A stretch of DNA of 64,000 bases from Pseudoprevotella muciniphila (GCF_003265305.2 NZ_CP033459.1:1054001-1118000), one strand, 5' to 3'. Shown: positions 47,701 through 54,836, counted from the first letter of the stretch. Notes: generated by a model not told the origin, from the letters alone. Program-made: numbers and translations.

Positions 47701-48456
47701 AACATAATAAGACTCTAAACTGTAAGCATGACCTCTGTAGAGGGCGTCATTACGTTTATCCATCGCGTTGATAGCAGTGCCGGAGAGCTCGCCCTTGTCA
47801 TTCCAGTCTATCGTAAGTTTAGGCATTGGCTTGTCCTCACTCCACACCGACGAGATGTCGAAATCTTTTTCAAACTGCGTATATCCCTCATCGCTCGTTG
47901 CGTATGCATGCCATATTTCACGATATTTGATAACAATGCGCTTCACACCTTCCAGAAAGAAGTATCTTGTAGGATAAAACTTGAAAGAAAGTTTTCCGTC
48001 CGATGACATTGTGTTGAAGATTGCTTTGCCCCAAGTCAGGCGTTCGGTACTCGTTTCGGATATTACTTTAGAGCCGTATGCTTTCTTCCATGTTTTAAGC
48101 CTATGCATTACGTCATCTGCCGTTACCAAAAAAATCTCGCCGTCAACTTCCTGTATCTCACTATCGAATTTATAATAAAGCGATTGAAATTCAAACTCCC
48201 AGTAAAAGTTGTCAGCCTCAAAGTCAAAACTTTTCAGGGTTTTGAAATAATTGATGTCATTGATGTTAAAAATCATACTCGACGGATGCACATCAGTTCG
48301 GAAATTGTATGTGCCACCGCCAGCATCGTTTGAGGTTTTCTCATAATTCCATGCCAACATCGGCAGCATCCCCGCCATGAGCAGCACGAGAACAACGACA
48401 AAGCGATGTATAAAATATCTCGTATTCATTGTCTTTATGATTTCGTTATTGTTCAT
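38752..48456 (-). CDS. Giant secreted surface protein with LamG domains and Prevotella-type C-terminal sorting tail
   Basis: 3234 residues; the better start may be Met10 (48429), which leads straight into a signal peptide (FIHRFVVVLVLLMAGMLPMLAW). Fibronectin-like beta modules cover residues about 330-700. LamG/concanavalin-like jelly rolls occur at about 710-900 (FTIQLWVRPKNF, FSGYVDDIRLWDRALSREEI), 2180-2350 and 2375-2555 (FIDELRIWKATLSEDRL). Near the end two related modules share VAAFxGxECRG. The last 30 residues (WWTLQGIQLRGKPTHTGVYIHRGN plus KVIVK), after an Asp run, fit the conserved tail of Prevotella exported proteins, probably type IX secretion or a similar sorting signal. It overlaps the fimbrillin-like lipoprotein gene by 11 bp (or follows by 16 bp). 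Adhesion or glycan binding is inferred. Confidence 0.85.
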   Translation of the reverse strand: MNNNEIIKTMNTRYFIHRFVVVLVLLMAGMLPMLAWNYEKTSNDAGGGTYNFRTDVHPSSMIFNINDINYFKTLKSFDFEADNFYWEFEFQSLYYKFDSEIQEVDGEIFLVTADDVMHRLKTWKKAYGSKVISETSTERLTWGKAIFNTMSSDGKLSFKFYPTRYFFLEGVKRIVIKYREIWHAYATSDEGYTQFEKDFDISSVWSEDKPMPKLTIDWNDKGELSGTAINAMDKRNDALYRGHAYSLESYYVAGWGGKGSVSSNYSSYQDNINYSTRPDGNVDMTFGSWNLSYGAYTLPLCVGYHGSVEVVRSEIGIGVESYPQPTTYVIVKPYTSPTGMTVEFDKWKKNNMIRWTRQISDKVYDADNPLKIVDVECRTDGKWYVIRYEKGAEASDYTVVGSLSGDATVLEMQDSDIGYDKQYVYRVIFLPSVLENSHHDKLTELPGCARNPQSYSLFMERNVSTMLEMPIKLWQDRTYDQKVRLVWEYCVQPTAQNWIIEYSPAGENTWRVLDNSLTVDLNNTQAFFDADGSVCDMIDYRIKMSYADRDFYSNVCTGNLPAGSYISDVKATTGTEEKTVVVKWKVARADMTNDIYFRVLRRIIGETEWTLLTDEIHGTASEYSYTDDRPLAGSYYEYSVQAYGAKCDEQIVRTDEVITPGFSQARGTITGHISFGTGTAVAGVKVNLVKASADQQSDQPQFLSRYIEGAGKGLQWAAPDKEKFDKVLCGKGAFTIQLWVRPKNFKSGGAENQTILRLGNGLELGVCSDDSTNFYLNRVIRSNGMVNSHHFSKRLPFSATDFTHVTAVWSQGTLTCYVGTDTLLSYTQDDKELSNWDFDNSPALVVGGIKSMSGEAAGSSFSGYVDDIRLWDRALSREEIEANYTRILGGTENGLILYWPLDEGLSVKDYAFDVARQDGIYQLNHPEVGLNVTPSDIVPQHLGLYGVTDINGNYIIRGIPFQQGGTNYEIAPQYGIHEFNPNTRSMFVSPTSLTANNIDFEDVSSFPMEGYVYYAGTNVPAEGIQLYVDGEALIIDGEMQKTDSRGYYSISVPIGEHFVEAKQGDHKMVDGGRFPLSGKHNFTGPIVYDFLDSTLVNFVGRVSGGEKNDTLPVGFRASNNNIGVAVITLKLNNDGLSFNVSDKNHIDPAMEQRTWQSDTTSIRSTAFTGIGSDSRYIYIHTDPETGEFSAMLPPLKYVTKSIELVEKEKNPDVEFTVLPEIDLTALRQQLTDSLRQQTAEGDSVWNYYKYNTKMVKTYFAPPQIEVWQNSVDKDTDAPRGVFGLHAIKNFTDDFGTVDINDLWAQADDGAVSYRFGYPIYRSGNEVKMGIRGFETYTNYDSGKAVTDTIPMSGQAVTISNEMSESQIVLATVTTSEDLGLKPGSVYDLKSDQLALDKDGYNEFTWTAGLPNITKPYTRHLGINYSRNGRTYTWKKPLNAIVLGNLDSGSNFVTLGPDMVTMVLRDPPGSKSKTIWKKGHTSTKVRSESQGFYGNEKFTADLSSGVYIETEVGLGISAVSVKSRTSFDKTFGAVYRVNRNNQTDQTWSTSTTEQISTGTGDAYVGSDGDVFIGPSLNYIIGDTRKLSFFRKGEGYPFELDLRTSRSLGDTIRTTFMYSTYELENVMIPKWEETRRGLLTFLNSEEEARNYVNTSDKCVYVTWLKPDDKNLCEENTYLQIAPNGWDGSFIPDSVMWCTDQIKSWRKRIADNEEDKVKAIQGTGYFQRNISFDGSTGFTYTSYSDHTYQKKHNYSHNLGGIVKLGTTSEQNVGGALFNLKITGDTENGWTMATTESDPNENFKDWAEFDYVFDDGNRDTDFSVSIYKSPSGTWSDIFSVIGGQSYNPYEGPEYTKYYLNENGDPYQLSNGTQQMEQPDIQISTDGVMAAKSAVLTDVPSGAYGQFTLHLTNNSFTNQGKDFTYKLSIAERSNQEGLEVLMDGVPIDGRGVYIPAGETVKKVITVRQTNQSVLDYEDVAIWFSSAFQPIKIHDIAKLSVHFKPSSSAVSLNITEPVLNSDSKDGKLNLKLTDIDRQFKNLKNVGVQYRFAGNTQWTTLHTWVTDKADSVNLNFNSLPATGDLHLTVDMKDDISFPEGNYEFRAFTSTPYGNELVQVYSDVVAVVKDMTKPRNLYVPSPANGILGYGDELSVEFNEDIVPGYVGDKNVIVTSKLNHQPVNHEVSMHLSRRGGGAHTENPIFLSGDFSTDFWLNRETAGTILQLGKGTNLFSLNFDSEGHAHVYIAGAELVSNATVPANVWTYCVLSYNSADHTLDMLAQWDTNNVNLFENEPVPQVNTEAIRYTSDNCLYLGPIGAKIHDLSLFSIYRDVNEAEAKKYQSKDNYVYGLVNYWPMNEGHGDIANDMRQTHDIILGDTWSIENTNYMLHIASDETAEADISRINTSRGDSYAIELWSIVNEASEGESTLFETGSTIHNRLRLYYDSKSNLWLDYGEKSAVVASAADFPKIGRPRQMALNVVRGQAASFYFNGQRTAVLAEADMPMMEGAVMKIGEGFNGFIDELRIWKATLSEDRLLNNMYNALDTAEVYSRGLVAYYPFEKAGTENGTATKVKTLENMAPGNLGERLGGIDISALSGSSFPLKNAPDETRLIATPVASERKVVIGLTGSTVSARDIEGTTLNITLADIRDRHGNTSEPIKWTAYVQRNTLKWAKDSVNVVKKYGDDYIFDVDIENKSGQTEFYTLYNMPQWLTLVGSSRSDDLQALKTKTLRFQVNPLVAVGNYDVTIGLQGNNEILEPLRIVMKVSGEKPDWKVDPTKYDHGMTIIGQVYVNGILMENEESMVAAFIGNECRGVASPAKVRGAAYVTLNVYGNDTKTKDKDKAVTFRIWDASKGVAYTDAQLVVAGSAVAVTFKQDQMMGNFDQPAIWTKTDHVEQLIPIHENWNWIAFGVEPQSPYLDHVFSDYANWMLLIKTRDVFSDYNGAEWNGTLVPAVNTMYKLKVDRLPTTTSELNTQFSVSGRQLPLREMPVSLHKGWNWIGYTPLVTMAVGEALAGANPQKGDIVKSQTGVSIYGNGSWEGSLQAMESGHGYMYYSTSDEEKSFVYPFVASGLSRNAAPRRILGNELSVFTPVDKHLYPNNMTMVIQLRDAASVIDTAEVAAFVGDECRGAARCSSNGLYYLVIAGEGSGQPMVLRSCLDGKVVVIDELQTFVSDDNIGTSWEPYVINLSDLLSGINDATVTDTDDDDDWWTLQGIQLRGKPTHTGVYIHRGNKVIVKEK

Positions 48457-49363
48457 TGAGTTTTAAACCTGTAGCCACGACATATTCACCCTCATTGAGC
48501 GTGGCCTTTGCCGTGCCGCTGTAAGTACCACCACTATTGCTGACGGTAAAGCGGAACGTGCGCAGTCCGCTGGTAGGCAGCAAGGCGGCATACACCGCAT
48601 CTTGCTCCGAAAGACAGGTTATGACAAGCGGTGCGTTGCCTGCCACACCCGTGACATGAACATCCGCCTGCGATATGTTTGTGCCGATTGCCACTTCTGC
48701 CGCCTCTGGGTAGGTGCCGGCATCGGAGCCATCGCCACCATAGCATACCGAAAGCGTCCTGACTGGTATCACATCTCCTGTAGCCTTGTCAACAAACGAA
48801 AACTTGCACACCGTTAGAAGGCTTTTCATCTTATCCATCGTAGCCTCAGCCGACTGGTCGGTCACAGACGTAACCAACGCCTTGCCATAGACATAGTGGT
48901 AAGACGTAGCAAGTGTGGCAAGCGTACCGTCCTGCCCCGTGAGCGAAAGGTGATAACCGTCGTTCGCCTCGAAAGAAACGGCCGGATAGACCACAGCCAA
49001 ATAATCGCCTGCACGACAAACCACATCGCCGGTGAATGGAGAAATCCTGGCAGACGCCGTCGCAGTCAGCATACCGCTATAAACCCCTTCAGTCATAGGG
49101 TTCATCCGGCTCAGATTGCAATAAGCCAGCCGGTCGCCGGCAGTCCACGTGGCGGAAAGGTCTTCGCCATCAGTAAGCACAGCAAGCGGACGCAACCGCC
49201 GGGGCACGGCAGAGCCATCAGCCTCTCGAATGGTAATATGGCGCAATTTAACACCAGCGTCAGGTGTTACGACTGAGTCGTCATCGCCCGAACAGGCCGT
49301 CGTACCAAACAACGCCATGCCTCCGAGCATACATAGCAACAAAAGTGTCTTAATATTTTTCAT
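48446..49363 (-). CDS. Fimbrillin-family-like lipoprotein
   Basis: 305 residues. The N-terminus (LLLLCMLGGMALFGTTACSGDDDS) is a lipoprotein signal with lipobox TTAC and an Asp-rich export tail, typical of Bacteroidetes surface lipoproteins. The rest is beta-rich with LSATWTAGDRLAYCNLS, GDYLAVVYPA, and YAALLPTSGLRTFRFTVSNSGGTYSGTA, which is the usual Mfa-like/fimbrillin-family pattern. Such proteins form pili subunits or surface adhesins. It is the second gene of the operon, 23 bp after a 48-codon gene and just before the giant LamG protein, so it may anchor or accompany that protein. Confidence 0.8.
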   Translation of the reverse strand: MKNIKTLLLLCMLGGMALFGTTACSGDDDSVVTPDAGVKLRHITIREADGSAVPRRLRPLAVLTDGEDLSATWTAGDRLAYCNLSRMNPMTEGVYSGMLTATASARISPFTGDVVCRAGDYLAVVYPAVSFEANDGYHLSLTGQDGTLATLATSYHYVYGKALVTSVTDQSAEATMDKMKSLLTVCKFSFVDKATGDVIPVRTLSVCYGGDGSDAGTYPEAAEVAIGTNISQADVHVTGVAGNAPLVITCLSEQDAVYAALLPTSGLRTFRFTVSNSGGTYSGTAKATLNEGEYVVATGLKLNEQ

Positions 49364-49386
49364 CTCAATTTATGCGTAATGGATTG

Positions 49387-49533
49387 TTATGAATCTTCTT
49401 CCTGACTGAAGCCGCCTCCCGTATTCTTATATCCGGAAATCTCGCCTTTTATGCCTCCGCTGCCTGTTAAGAGAGGCTCATGACAATGAAGCACAGTCAC
49501 GCAGATTTCTGGTTTAACATAAACTTTTTTCAT
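49387..49533 (-). CDS. 48-residue peptide at the head of the surface operon
   Basis: ATG at 49533, TAA at 49389-49387. The product begins MKKVYVKPEICVTVLHCHEP and continues with LLTGSGGIKGEISGY and a Gly-rich acidic end. The start K.Y.KPEI....L....LL.GSG is a pattern I know from many short Prevotella/Bacteroides genes placed just before surface-protein genes; their role is not known. The spacing to the lipoprotein gene (23 bp) and the same orientation support co-transcription. It is too short for most gene finders, but the start, frame and position all agree. Confidence 0.75.
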   Translation of the reverse strand: MKKVYVKPEICVTVLHCHEPLLTGSGGIKGEISGYKNTGGGFSQEEDS

Positions 49534-49578
49534 AATAGTTCTGTCTTTTATAATTTATAATTTTGCAATTTTCAGATG

Positions 49579-49586
49579 CAAAAATA
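49579..49586 (-). promoter_or_regulatory. Possible -7 element of the surface operon, at the transposon edge
   Basis: TATTTTTG on the minus strand matches TAnnTTTG, 45 bp before the 48-codon gene. Its upstream edge is the exact boundary of the composite transposon, so any -33 element would now lie in the IS. Confidence 0.4.
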
Positions 49587-49654
49587 CCTAAATTCCGCAG
49601 CACTTTAGTTTAACTTCCTTTTTAAGTTCCTGGGTAACAAAATATTGCTCAGGA

Positions 49655-49730
49655 TTTTGCCATGTCAGATTTTTCACTTACCTTAGTGCTGCAAATCAAG
49701 ACAAGCAAAATCATCAATGACATGGCAAAA
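49655..49730 (+). promoter_or_regulatory. Hairpin covering the transposase start codon (copy 1)
   Basis: TTTTGCCATGTCA (49655-49667) and TGACATGGCAAAA (49718-49730) are perfect complements (13 bp). The second arm contains the transposase ATG (49722). Messages entering from outside the IS would fold and hide the start. The same structure occurs in copy 2 (53479-53491 / 53543-53554, 12 bp). Confidence 0.65.
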
Positions 49731-51011
49731 GTACAAATAAAATCTGAGAAAATCACCGCTTTTGGCGGAATATTTTTCGTTTTGGACAAATTCGACTCTA
49801 TTCTGTCCTCTGTGATAGACTCACACTTAGGACTTCGCAGCACTCTGATTGGCTATCAGTACAGCGAGATCATACGTGCCATCTTCTACGTGTTCTGCTG
49901 CGGTGGTGACTGTATGGAAGACCTCAACCTGTATCTGAAGGACGTTCTTACCGAGCGTCCGCATACCCGCGTCCCAAGCGCGGACACTGTGCTGCGTGGC
50001 ATAGAGGAACTGGCAACGGAGAACATATCGTATACAGCGGAAAAGACCGGCAACGTCTATGACTTCAACACGGCGGAGAAACTCAACCAGCTGCTCATCA
50101 AGTTGCTGCTGGCAACGGGACAGCTTACGGAGGGCGGAGCATACGACGTTGATTTCGACCACCAGTTCCTTGAGGCGGACAAGTATGACAGCAAGCGGAC
50201 CTACAAGGGCTTTGACGGCTACAGCCCCGGCGTGTTCACCATCGGCGGGCTGATTGCCTATCTGGAGAATCGCGACGGCAACTGTAACGTGCGCTTCAAG
50301 CAGGCAGAGACTCACCGCCGTTTCTTCGAGATGATGAGGTCGTTTGGCATTCATGTCAGGAGTTTCCGTGCCGACTGCGGCTCCTATAGCGAGGACATCG
50401 TGAAAGTGGTCATGGAGCATACGGAAAAGTTCTACATCCGTGCCGAGCGATATGCAGGCCTGTACGAGAAAGTGAAGCGGCAGACGGGTTGGACCACCGT
50501 GGAGATTGGTTTCCAACACTATGATGTACAATCGTTCCCCTTCGAGAGTTTCGAGGACGTGAAGCACTGCCGTCTCGTCGTACAGCGGCAGCGTAAGCAG
50601 AAGGGCGAGCAGCTTGACCTCTTCGACGGCGAGTATACATACCGCTGCATACTGACCAACGACTGGGACATGACCGACGAGGAAATCATACTGCACTACA
50701 ACAAGCGGGGCTCGGCAGAACAGGTCTTTGACCGCCAGAACAACGATTTCGGATGGGCACATCTGCCAAAGTCGTTCATGAACCAGAACACAGTATTCCT
50801 GCTTATTACAGCCATGGCAGCAAATTTCTACCGATACATCGTGGCTTTGCCCCTCATGGCTGTCCTCTTTGGAATCAAGGCCACAGACAGGGTCAAGAGT
50901 TTCCTGTTCAGATTCATCGCTGTGCCTGCCAAGTGGGTCAAGACGGCAAGACAGTATAAACTCAACATCTTCTCCAACAAACCATACAACCTAATTTGGG
51001 AGCACGGATAG
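49722..51011 (+). CDS. IS1380-family transposase, copy 1
   Basis: 429 residues from ATG at 49722 (MAKVQIKSEK). A frame extension to 49662 exists here, but in copy 2 a 1-bp difference breaks it, so the shorter start is the conserved one. DDE-type catalytic residues are likely in DVDFDHQF, RADCGSYSED and EQVFDRQNNDFGWAHLP (Y-x-x-R-x-x-x-E-like region). The length and sequence type are those of IS612/IS942-like elements in Bacteroides. The protein would cut and rejoin the element ends. It is intact. Confidence 0.92.
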   Translation: MAKVQIKSEKITAFGGIFFVLDKFDSILSSVIDSHLGLRSTLIGYQYSEIIRAIFYVFCCGGDCMEDLNLYLKDVLTERPHTRVPSADTVLRGIEELATENISYTAEKTGNVYDFNTAEKLNQLLIKLLLATGQLTEGGAYDVDFDHQFLEADKYDSKRTYKGFDGYSPGVFTIGGLIAYLENRDGNCNVRFKQAETHRRFFEMMRSFGIHVRSFRADCGSYSEDIVKVVMEHTEKFYIRAERYAGLYEKVKRQTGWTTVEIGFQHYDVQSFPFESFEDVKHCRLVVQRQRKQKGEQLDLFDGEYTYRCILTNDWDMTDEEIILHYNKRGSAEQVFDRQNNDFGWAHLPKSFMNQNTVFLLITAMAANFYRYIVALPLMAVLFGIKATDRVKSFLFRFIAVPAKWVKTARQYKLNIFSNKPYNLIWEHG

Positions 51012-51173
51012 ATTAACACTCTTCGTTGATGCTTAGGTCAAAGCCTCTCGACCTTACGGGGTAAGGGGAAGGTGTCTGCATACAAGTCATGTCAAGCGTT
51101 TCTAAGCCTAGAGTCAGACACAATCGTCACAAGCAAGGGCTAAATCTGACACTCGAAAAATTATCTGCGGATT

Positions 51174-51293
51174 TTAGGATGCTTCTATCTCCTGCCATTC
51201 ATAGAGGCTATTATATGCCATACATCCGATAAGAATGGAGATAAGTATATATCCCAACCGTATTGCCTTATAGAAATTTCCTGACCGCTCCAT
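51174..51293 (-). pseudogene. rteA: 5' fragment of rteA, cut by the IS
   Basis: ATG at 51293 overlaps the tet(Q) stop (TAATG). It codes [20 protein letters not shown] and continues through one membrane helix to 38 codons, then meets the IS end and stops at once (TCC TAA). In CTnDOT-type elements tet(Q) is followed by rteA (sensor kinase) and rteB, and the start recalled for RteA matches. Only the first 39 codons are left, so the tetracycline-responsive transfer regulator is lost. Confidence 0.75.
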
Positions 51294-53218
51294 TATTTTA
51301 ATGACATTGATTTTTGGAACATGAATAAAAGTTTATCTTTTTCGTTCATGCGGATATTATCAGAATAACCGTCTTTTGTTATTTGATACCCACATGGCTT
51401 AACCATAAAAATGCCTAAGCCCTTAGTGTACGAACTTACTTCTGAGGCATAGTCTTTACTTGTATTTAATGGAACTTTCCCTTTAATATGACAGCACTCA
51501 TTATTACAACTGATGTCTTCAATCTCAGACATCAGTTTTTGCAAATCTGTAATAGCTTTGGAACTCGCTACTTGGGGTATCTGCAACTCAAAACAGAGCA
51601 TCGGTTCGAGAATGTCCACACCTGACTGTTGCAAAGCCAGCCTGAAGACATAAGGGGTCAGCTGTCTGAAATCAGCAGGTGTACTTACCGGGCTATAATA
51701 CTCGGCTTGAGTAAAAGTTACTTTCAGATCTGTCACTTCCCATCCATGTAAACCAGATTGGCAAGACATACGAATCCCTTCAAAAACGGCATTTTGAAAA
51801 GAATGGTTCAGATAACCATAGGAGATGTCACTTTCGATTTGCAACCCTGCCCCTAACGGTAAGGGTTCAAGAGTCAGCCCTATTGTGGCCCAGTAAGGGT
51901 TGGGTGGTACTTCGATCTGAATAATCTTATTGACCTTTTTTATAGGTCGTTCTTTGTAGATAGTCTTGATCTCATCAAAATGGACCTTTACGGAAAATCG
52001 TTCTTCCAGCAATGTCTGTATGATTTCCTTTTGGGTCAAACCATATAACGAGATTTCCAATTCATCACTATATGAGTTTATGGAAAAGGACAAAGACGGG
52101 TCTTCAATCCACAATGTATTCAGAGCGGATATCACCTTGCTTCTCTCTTCGGGCTTATTTGGCCGGACGGAGGATTTGAGAGCGGGATGCTGATGAGATA
52201 ATCCTTGAATCAAACAAGGTTTAGCACCTAAATAATCTCCGATTCGAAAATCTTCTATATCTTCTACAATCGCGATATCATTGGCACCCACTTCATCAAC
52301 ATTTATCTCTCTGCCCTGATAAATAGTCTTTAGATTTTTAATCTTGATGAATTTTTCCGAATCGTTGATTCTTACAACGTCTCGAAGTCTCAGACTTCCG
52401 TCAATTATTTTAAGAAAACTTCTTTTATGCCCTTTGGGGTCATGCTCTATCTTATAGAGATAAGCTGAAAGTCTGTTTGAGACTGATGCCGGAGGAAGTA
52501 TAAAAGAAGAAATGGCGTCCAACAACTCATTGATACCGATATTGAACATTGCTGATCCATGTAGCACCGGATAGACTTTGGCTTTTGCCACAAGAGCGAT
52601 TATCGTATTCCAATAATCAGCCGGTGAAATTTCGCTATCCGCCAAATATCGTTCTAATATATCGTCGTCATGGTTGCATACAAATTCTTTGTATTCTTCC
52701 TTTATATATGTTTGGGAGCAAACCGGATAAACCGATCCATCGACAACAGTTTGCATAAACAGGACATCTTGCGACAGATTTGTTTTTATATCCATATACA
52801 AACGCTCCAAATTCACACCGGCACGGTCAATCTTATTGATAAATATAATTGTCGGGATTTGCAGCTTTTGTAAAGTACTGAACAGCAACTTTGTCTGCGC
52901 TTGTATGCCTTCCTTTGCGGATAAGATGAGGACTGCTCCATCAAGCATTTTGAATGTCCGCTCCACTTCCGCAATAAAATCCATGTGTCCCGGAGTGTCA
53001 ATGATATTGCATTTCACTCCATTCCAGATAATAGATGTCGTAGAAGCCCGGACAGTAATTCCTCTACGTTTCTCTATATCCATAGAGTCCGTTATGGTGT
53101 CACCATTATCCACACGGCCGCACTTTTCCGTTGCTCCACTGGCAAACAGCAGATTCTCGGTTACGGAAGTTTTTCCTGCATCAATGTGAGCAAGAATTCC
53201 TAAATTTATAATATTCAT
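51293..53218 (-). CDS. tetQ: Tetracycline resistance ribosomal protection protein Tet(Q)
   Basis: 641 residues from ATG at 53218 ([20 protein letters not shown]); an in-frame GTG at 53266 adds 16 residues ([16 protein letters not shown]) and is preceded by a clear GAGGAGG at 53276-53282, so the longer form is also possible. GTPase motifs: AHIDAGKT (G1), DTPGHMDF (G3), NKIDRAG (G4). The sequence throughout agrees with Tet(Q) as I remember it, with only scattered substitutions. The protein binds the ribosome as an EF-G mimic and releases tetracycline. It is translationally coupled to the rteA fragment. The ~135-bp leader is intact; the leader of tet(Q) in CTnDOT is known to mediate tetracycline-dependent translational control. 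Confidence 0.97.
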   Translation of the reverse strand: MNIINLGILAHIDAGKTSVTENLLFASGATEKCGRVDNGDTITDSMDIEKRRGITVRASTTSIIWNGVKCNIIDTPGHMDFIAEVERTFKMLDGAVLILSAKEGIQAQTKLLFSTLQKLQIPTIIFINKIDRAGVNLERLYMDIKTNLSQDVLFMQTVVDGSVYPVCSQTYIKEEYKEFVCNHDDDILERYLADSEISPADYWNTIIALVAKAKVYPVLHGSAMFNIGINELLDAISSFILPPASVSNRLSAYLYKIEHDPKGHKRSFLKIIDGSLRLRDVVRINDSEKFIKIKNLKTIYQGREINVDEVGANDIAIVEDIEDFRIGDYLGAKPCLIQGLSHQHPALKSSVRPNKPEERSKVISALNTLWIEDPSLSFSINSYSDELEISLYGLTQKEIIQTLLEERFSVKVHFDEIKTIYKERPIKKVNKIIQIEVPPNPYWATIGLTLEPLPLGAGLQIESDISYGYLNHSFQNAVFEGIRMSCQSGLHGWEVTDLKVTFTQAEYYSPVSTPADFRQLTPYVFRLALQQSGVDILEPMLCFELQIPQVASSKAITDLQKLMSEIEDISCNNECCHIKGKVPLNTSKDYASEVSSYTKGLGIFMVKPCGYQITKDGYSDNIRMNEKDKLLFMFQKSMSLK

Positions 53219-53352
53219 TTGGATTAAGCAATAATATACTACAGTAGATGCATTGTCGAAACGCACCTTTTAATACCTCCTCGTAGCATATGAGAACTAC
53301 AGGATTACTAACTCGTATTAATATGTATATTATTACTGCCGCATAACGATTA

Positions 53353-53383
53353 CAAAATTACACAAAAAAATATATCTAACAAA
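53353..53383 (-). promoter_or_regulatory. tet(Q) promoter
   Basis: Minus strand TTTG (53380-53383), 19 bp, TAATTTTG (53353-53360): an exact Bacteroidetes promoter. The second IS begins 27 bp further upstream, so the promoter is kept whole. Confidence 0.8.
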
Positions 53384-53478
53384 AGTGGGAGGATTTTTTA
53401 ACTTTTTACCCCTTAATTCCGCAGCACTTTAGTTTAACTATTTTTATAAGTTCCTGAGCAACAAAAAGTTGCCCAGGA

Positions 53479-53554
53479 TTTTGCCATGTCAGATTTTTCA
53501 CTTACCTTAGTGCTGCAAATCAAGACAAGCAAAAATCATCAATGACATGGCAAA
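53479..53554 (+). promoter_or_regulatory. Hairpin covering the transposase start codon (copy 2)
   Basis: TTTTGCCATGTCA pairs with TGACATGGCAAA, which includes the ATG at 53547. One terminal pair is lost compared with copy 1; the stem is otherwise conserved although neighbouring bases changed. Confidence 0.6.
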
Positions 53555-54836
53555 GGTACAACAAAAATCTGAGAAAATCACCGCTTTTGGCGGAATATTT
53601 TTCGTTTTGGACAAATTCGACTCTATTCTGTCCTCTGTGATAGACTCACACTTAGGACTTCGCAGCACTCTGATTGGCTATCAGTACAGCGAGATCATAC
53701 GTGCCATCTTCTCCGTGTTCTGCTGCGGTGGTGACTGTATGGAAGACCTCAACCTGTATCTGAAGGACGTTCTTACCGAGCGTCCGCATACCCGCGTCCC
53801 AAGCGCGGACACTGTGCTGCGTGGCATAGAGGAACTGGCAACGGAGAACATATCGTATACAGCGGAAAAGACCGGCAACGTCTATGACTTCAACACGGCG
53901 GAGAAACTCAACCAGCTGCTCATCAAGTTGCTGCTGGCAACGGGACAGCTTACGGAGGGCGGAACATACGACGTTGATTTCGACCACCAGTTCCTTGAGG
54001 CAGAGAAGTATGACAGCAAGCGCACCTACAAGGGCTTTGACGGCTACAGCCCAGGCGTGTTCACCATCGGCGGGCTGATAGCCTATCTTGAGAACCGTGA
54101 CGGCAATGCGAACGTGCGCTTCATGCAGGCAGAGACTCACCGGCGTTTCTTCAAGATGATGAGGTCGTTCGGCATTCATGTCAGGAGCTTCCGTGCTGAC
54201 TGCGGCTCCTACAGCGAGGACATTGTGAAGATGGTCATGGAGCATACTGACAAGTTCTACATCCGTGCCGAGCGGCATGCAGGTCTGTATGAGAAGGTGA
54301 AGCGGCTGACAGGCTGGACTACGGTGGAGATAGGATTTCAGCAGTACGACGTGCAGTCGTTCCCCTTCGAGAGTTTCGAGGACGTGAAGCATTGCCGCCT
54401 CGTCGTGCAGCGGCAGCGCAAGCAGAAGGGAGAGCAACTAGACCTCTTCGACGGCGAGTACACATACCGCTGTATATTGACCAACGACTGGGACATGACC
54501 GATGAGGAGATCATACAACACTACAACAAGCGAGGAACTGCCGAGCAGGTCTTCGACCGCAAGAACAACGACTTCGGATGGGCGCATCTGCCGAAGTCAT
54601 TCATGAACCAGAACACCGTATTCCTGCTTATCACCGCCATGGCTGCAAACTTCTACCGATACATCGTGGCATTGCCGCTCATGGCCGTCCTCTTTGGAAT
54701 CAAGGCCACAGACAGAGTCAAGAGTTTTCTGTTCAGATTCATCGCCGTCCCTGCCAAGTGGATCAGAACGGCACGACAATACAAACTCAACATCTACTCC
54801 AACAAACCATACAACATAATTTGGGAGCACGGATAG
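53547..54836 (+). CDS. IS1380-family transposase, copy 2
   Basis: 429 residues, starting MAKVQQKSEK, intact and full length. It differs from copy 1 at about twenty positions (for instance NANVRFMQ vs NCNVRFKQ, ERHAG vs ERYAG, EIIQHYNKRGT vs EIILHYNKRGS) but keeps all candidate catalytic segments (DVDFDHQF, RADCGSYSED, EQVFDRKNNDFGW). Either copy could mobilise the composite unit. Confidence 0.92.
   Translation: MAKVQQKSEKITAFGGIFFVLDKFDSILSSVIDSHLGLRSTLIGYQYSEIIRAIFSVFCCGGDCMEDLNLYLKDVLTERPHTRVPSADTVLRGIEELATENISYTAEKTGNVYDFNTAEKLNQLLIKLLLATGQLTEGGTYDVDFDHQFLEAEKYDSKRTYKGFDGYSPGVFTIGGLIAYLENRDGNANVRFMQAETHRRFFKMMRSFGIHVRSFRADCGSYSEDIVKMVMEHTDKFYIRAERHAGLYEKVKRLTGWTTVEIGFQQYDVQSFPFESFEDVKHCRLVVQRQRKQKGEQLDLFDGEYTYRCILTNDWDMTDEEIIQHYNKRGTAEQVFDRKNNDFGWAHLPKSFMNQNTVFLLITAMAANFYRYIVALPLMAVLFGIKATDRVKSFLFRFIAVPAKWIRTARQYKLNIYSNKPYNIIWEHG

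Larger units (their letters stand above)
49587..51178 (+). mobile_element. IS1380-family insertion sequence, copy 1
   Basis: 1592 bp with imperfect terminal inverted repeats CCTAAATTCCGCAG (left) and CTGCGGATTTTAGG (right), 13 of 14 matching. It carries one transposase gene. Its right end cuts rteA. Confidence 0.85.

Noticed and set aside
49662-49721. N-terminal extension of transposase copy 1 (20 codons)
   Set aside because: In copy 2 a 1-bp indel breaks this frame, and the extension lies in the loop of the start-codon hairpin.
49827-50762. Long ORF (311 codons) on the minus strand within transposase copy 1, also present in copy 2
   Set aside because: It is antisense to a clear transposase with conserved catalytic segments; the composition follows the codon pattern of the sense gene.
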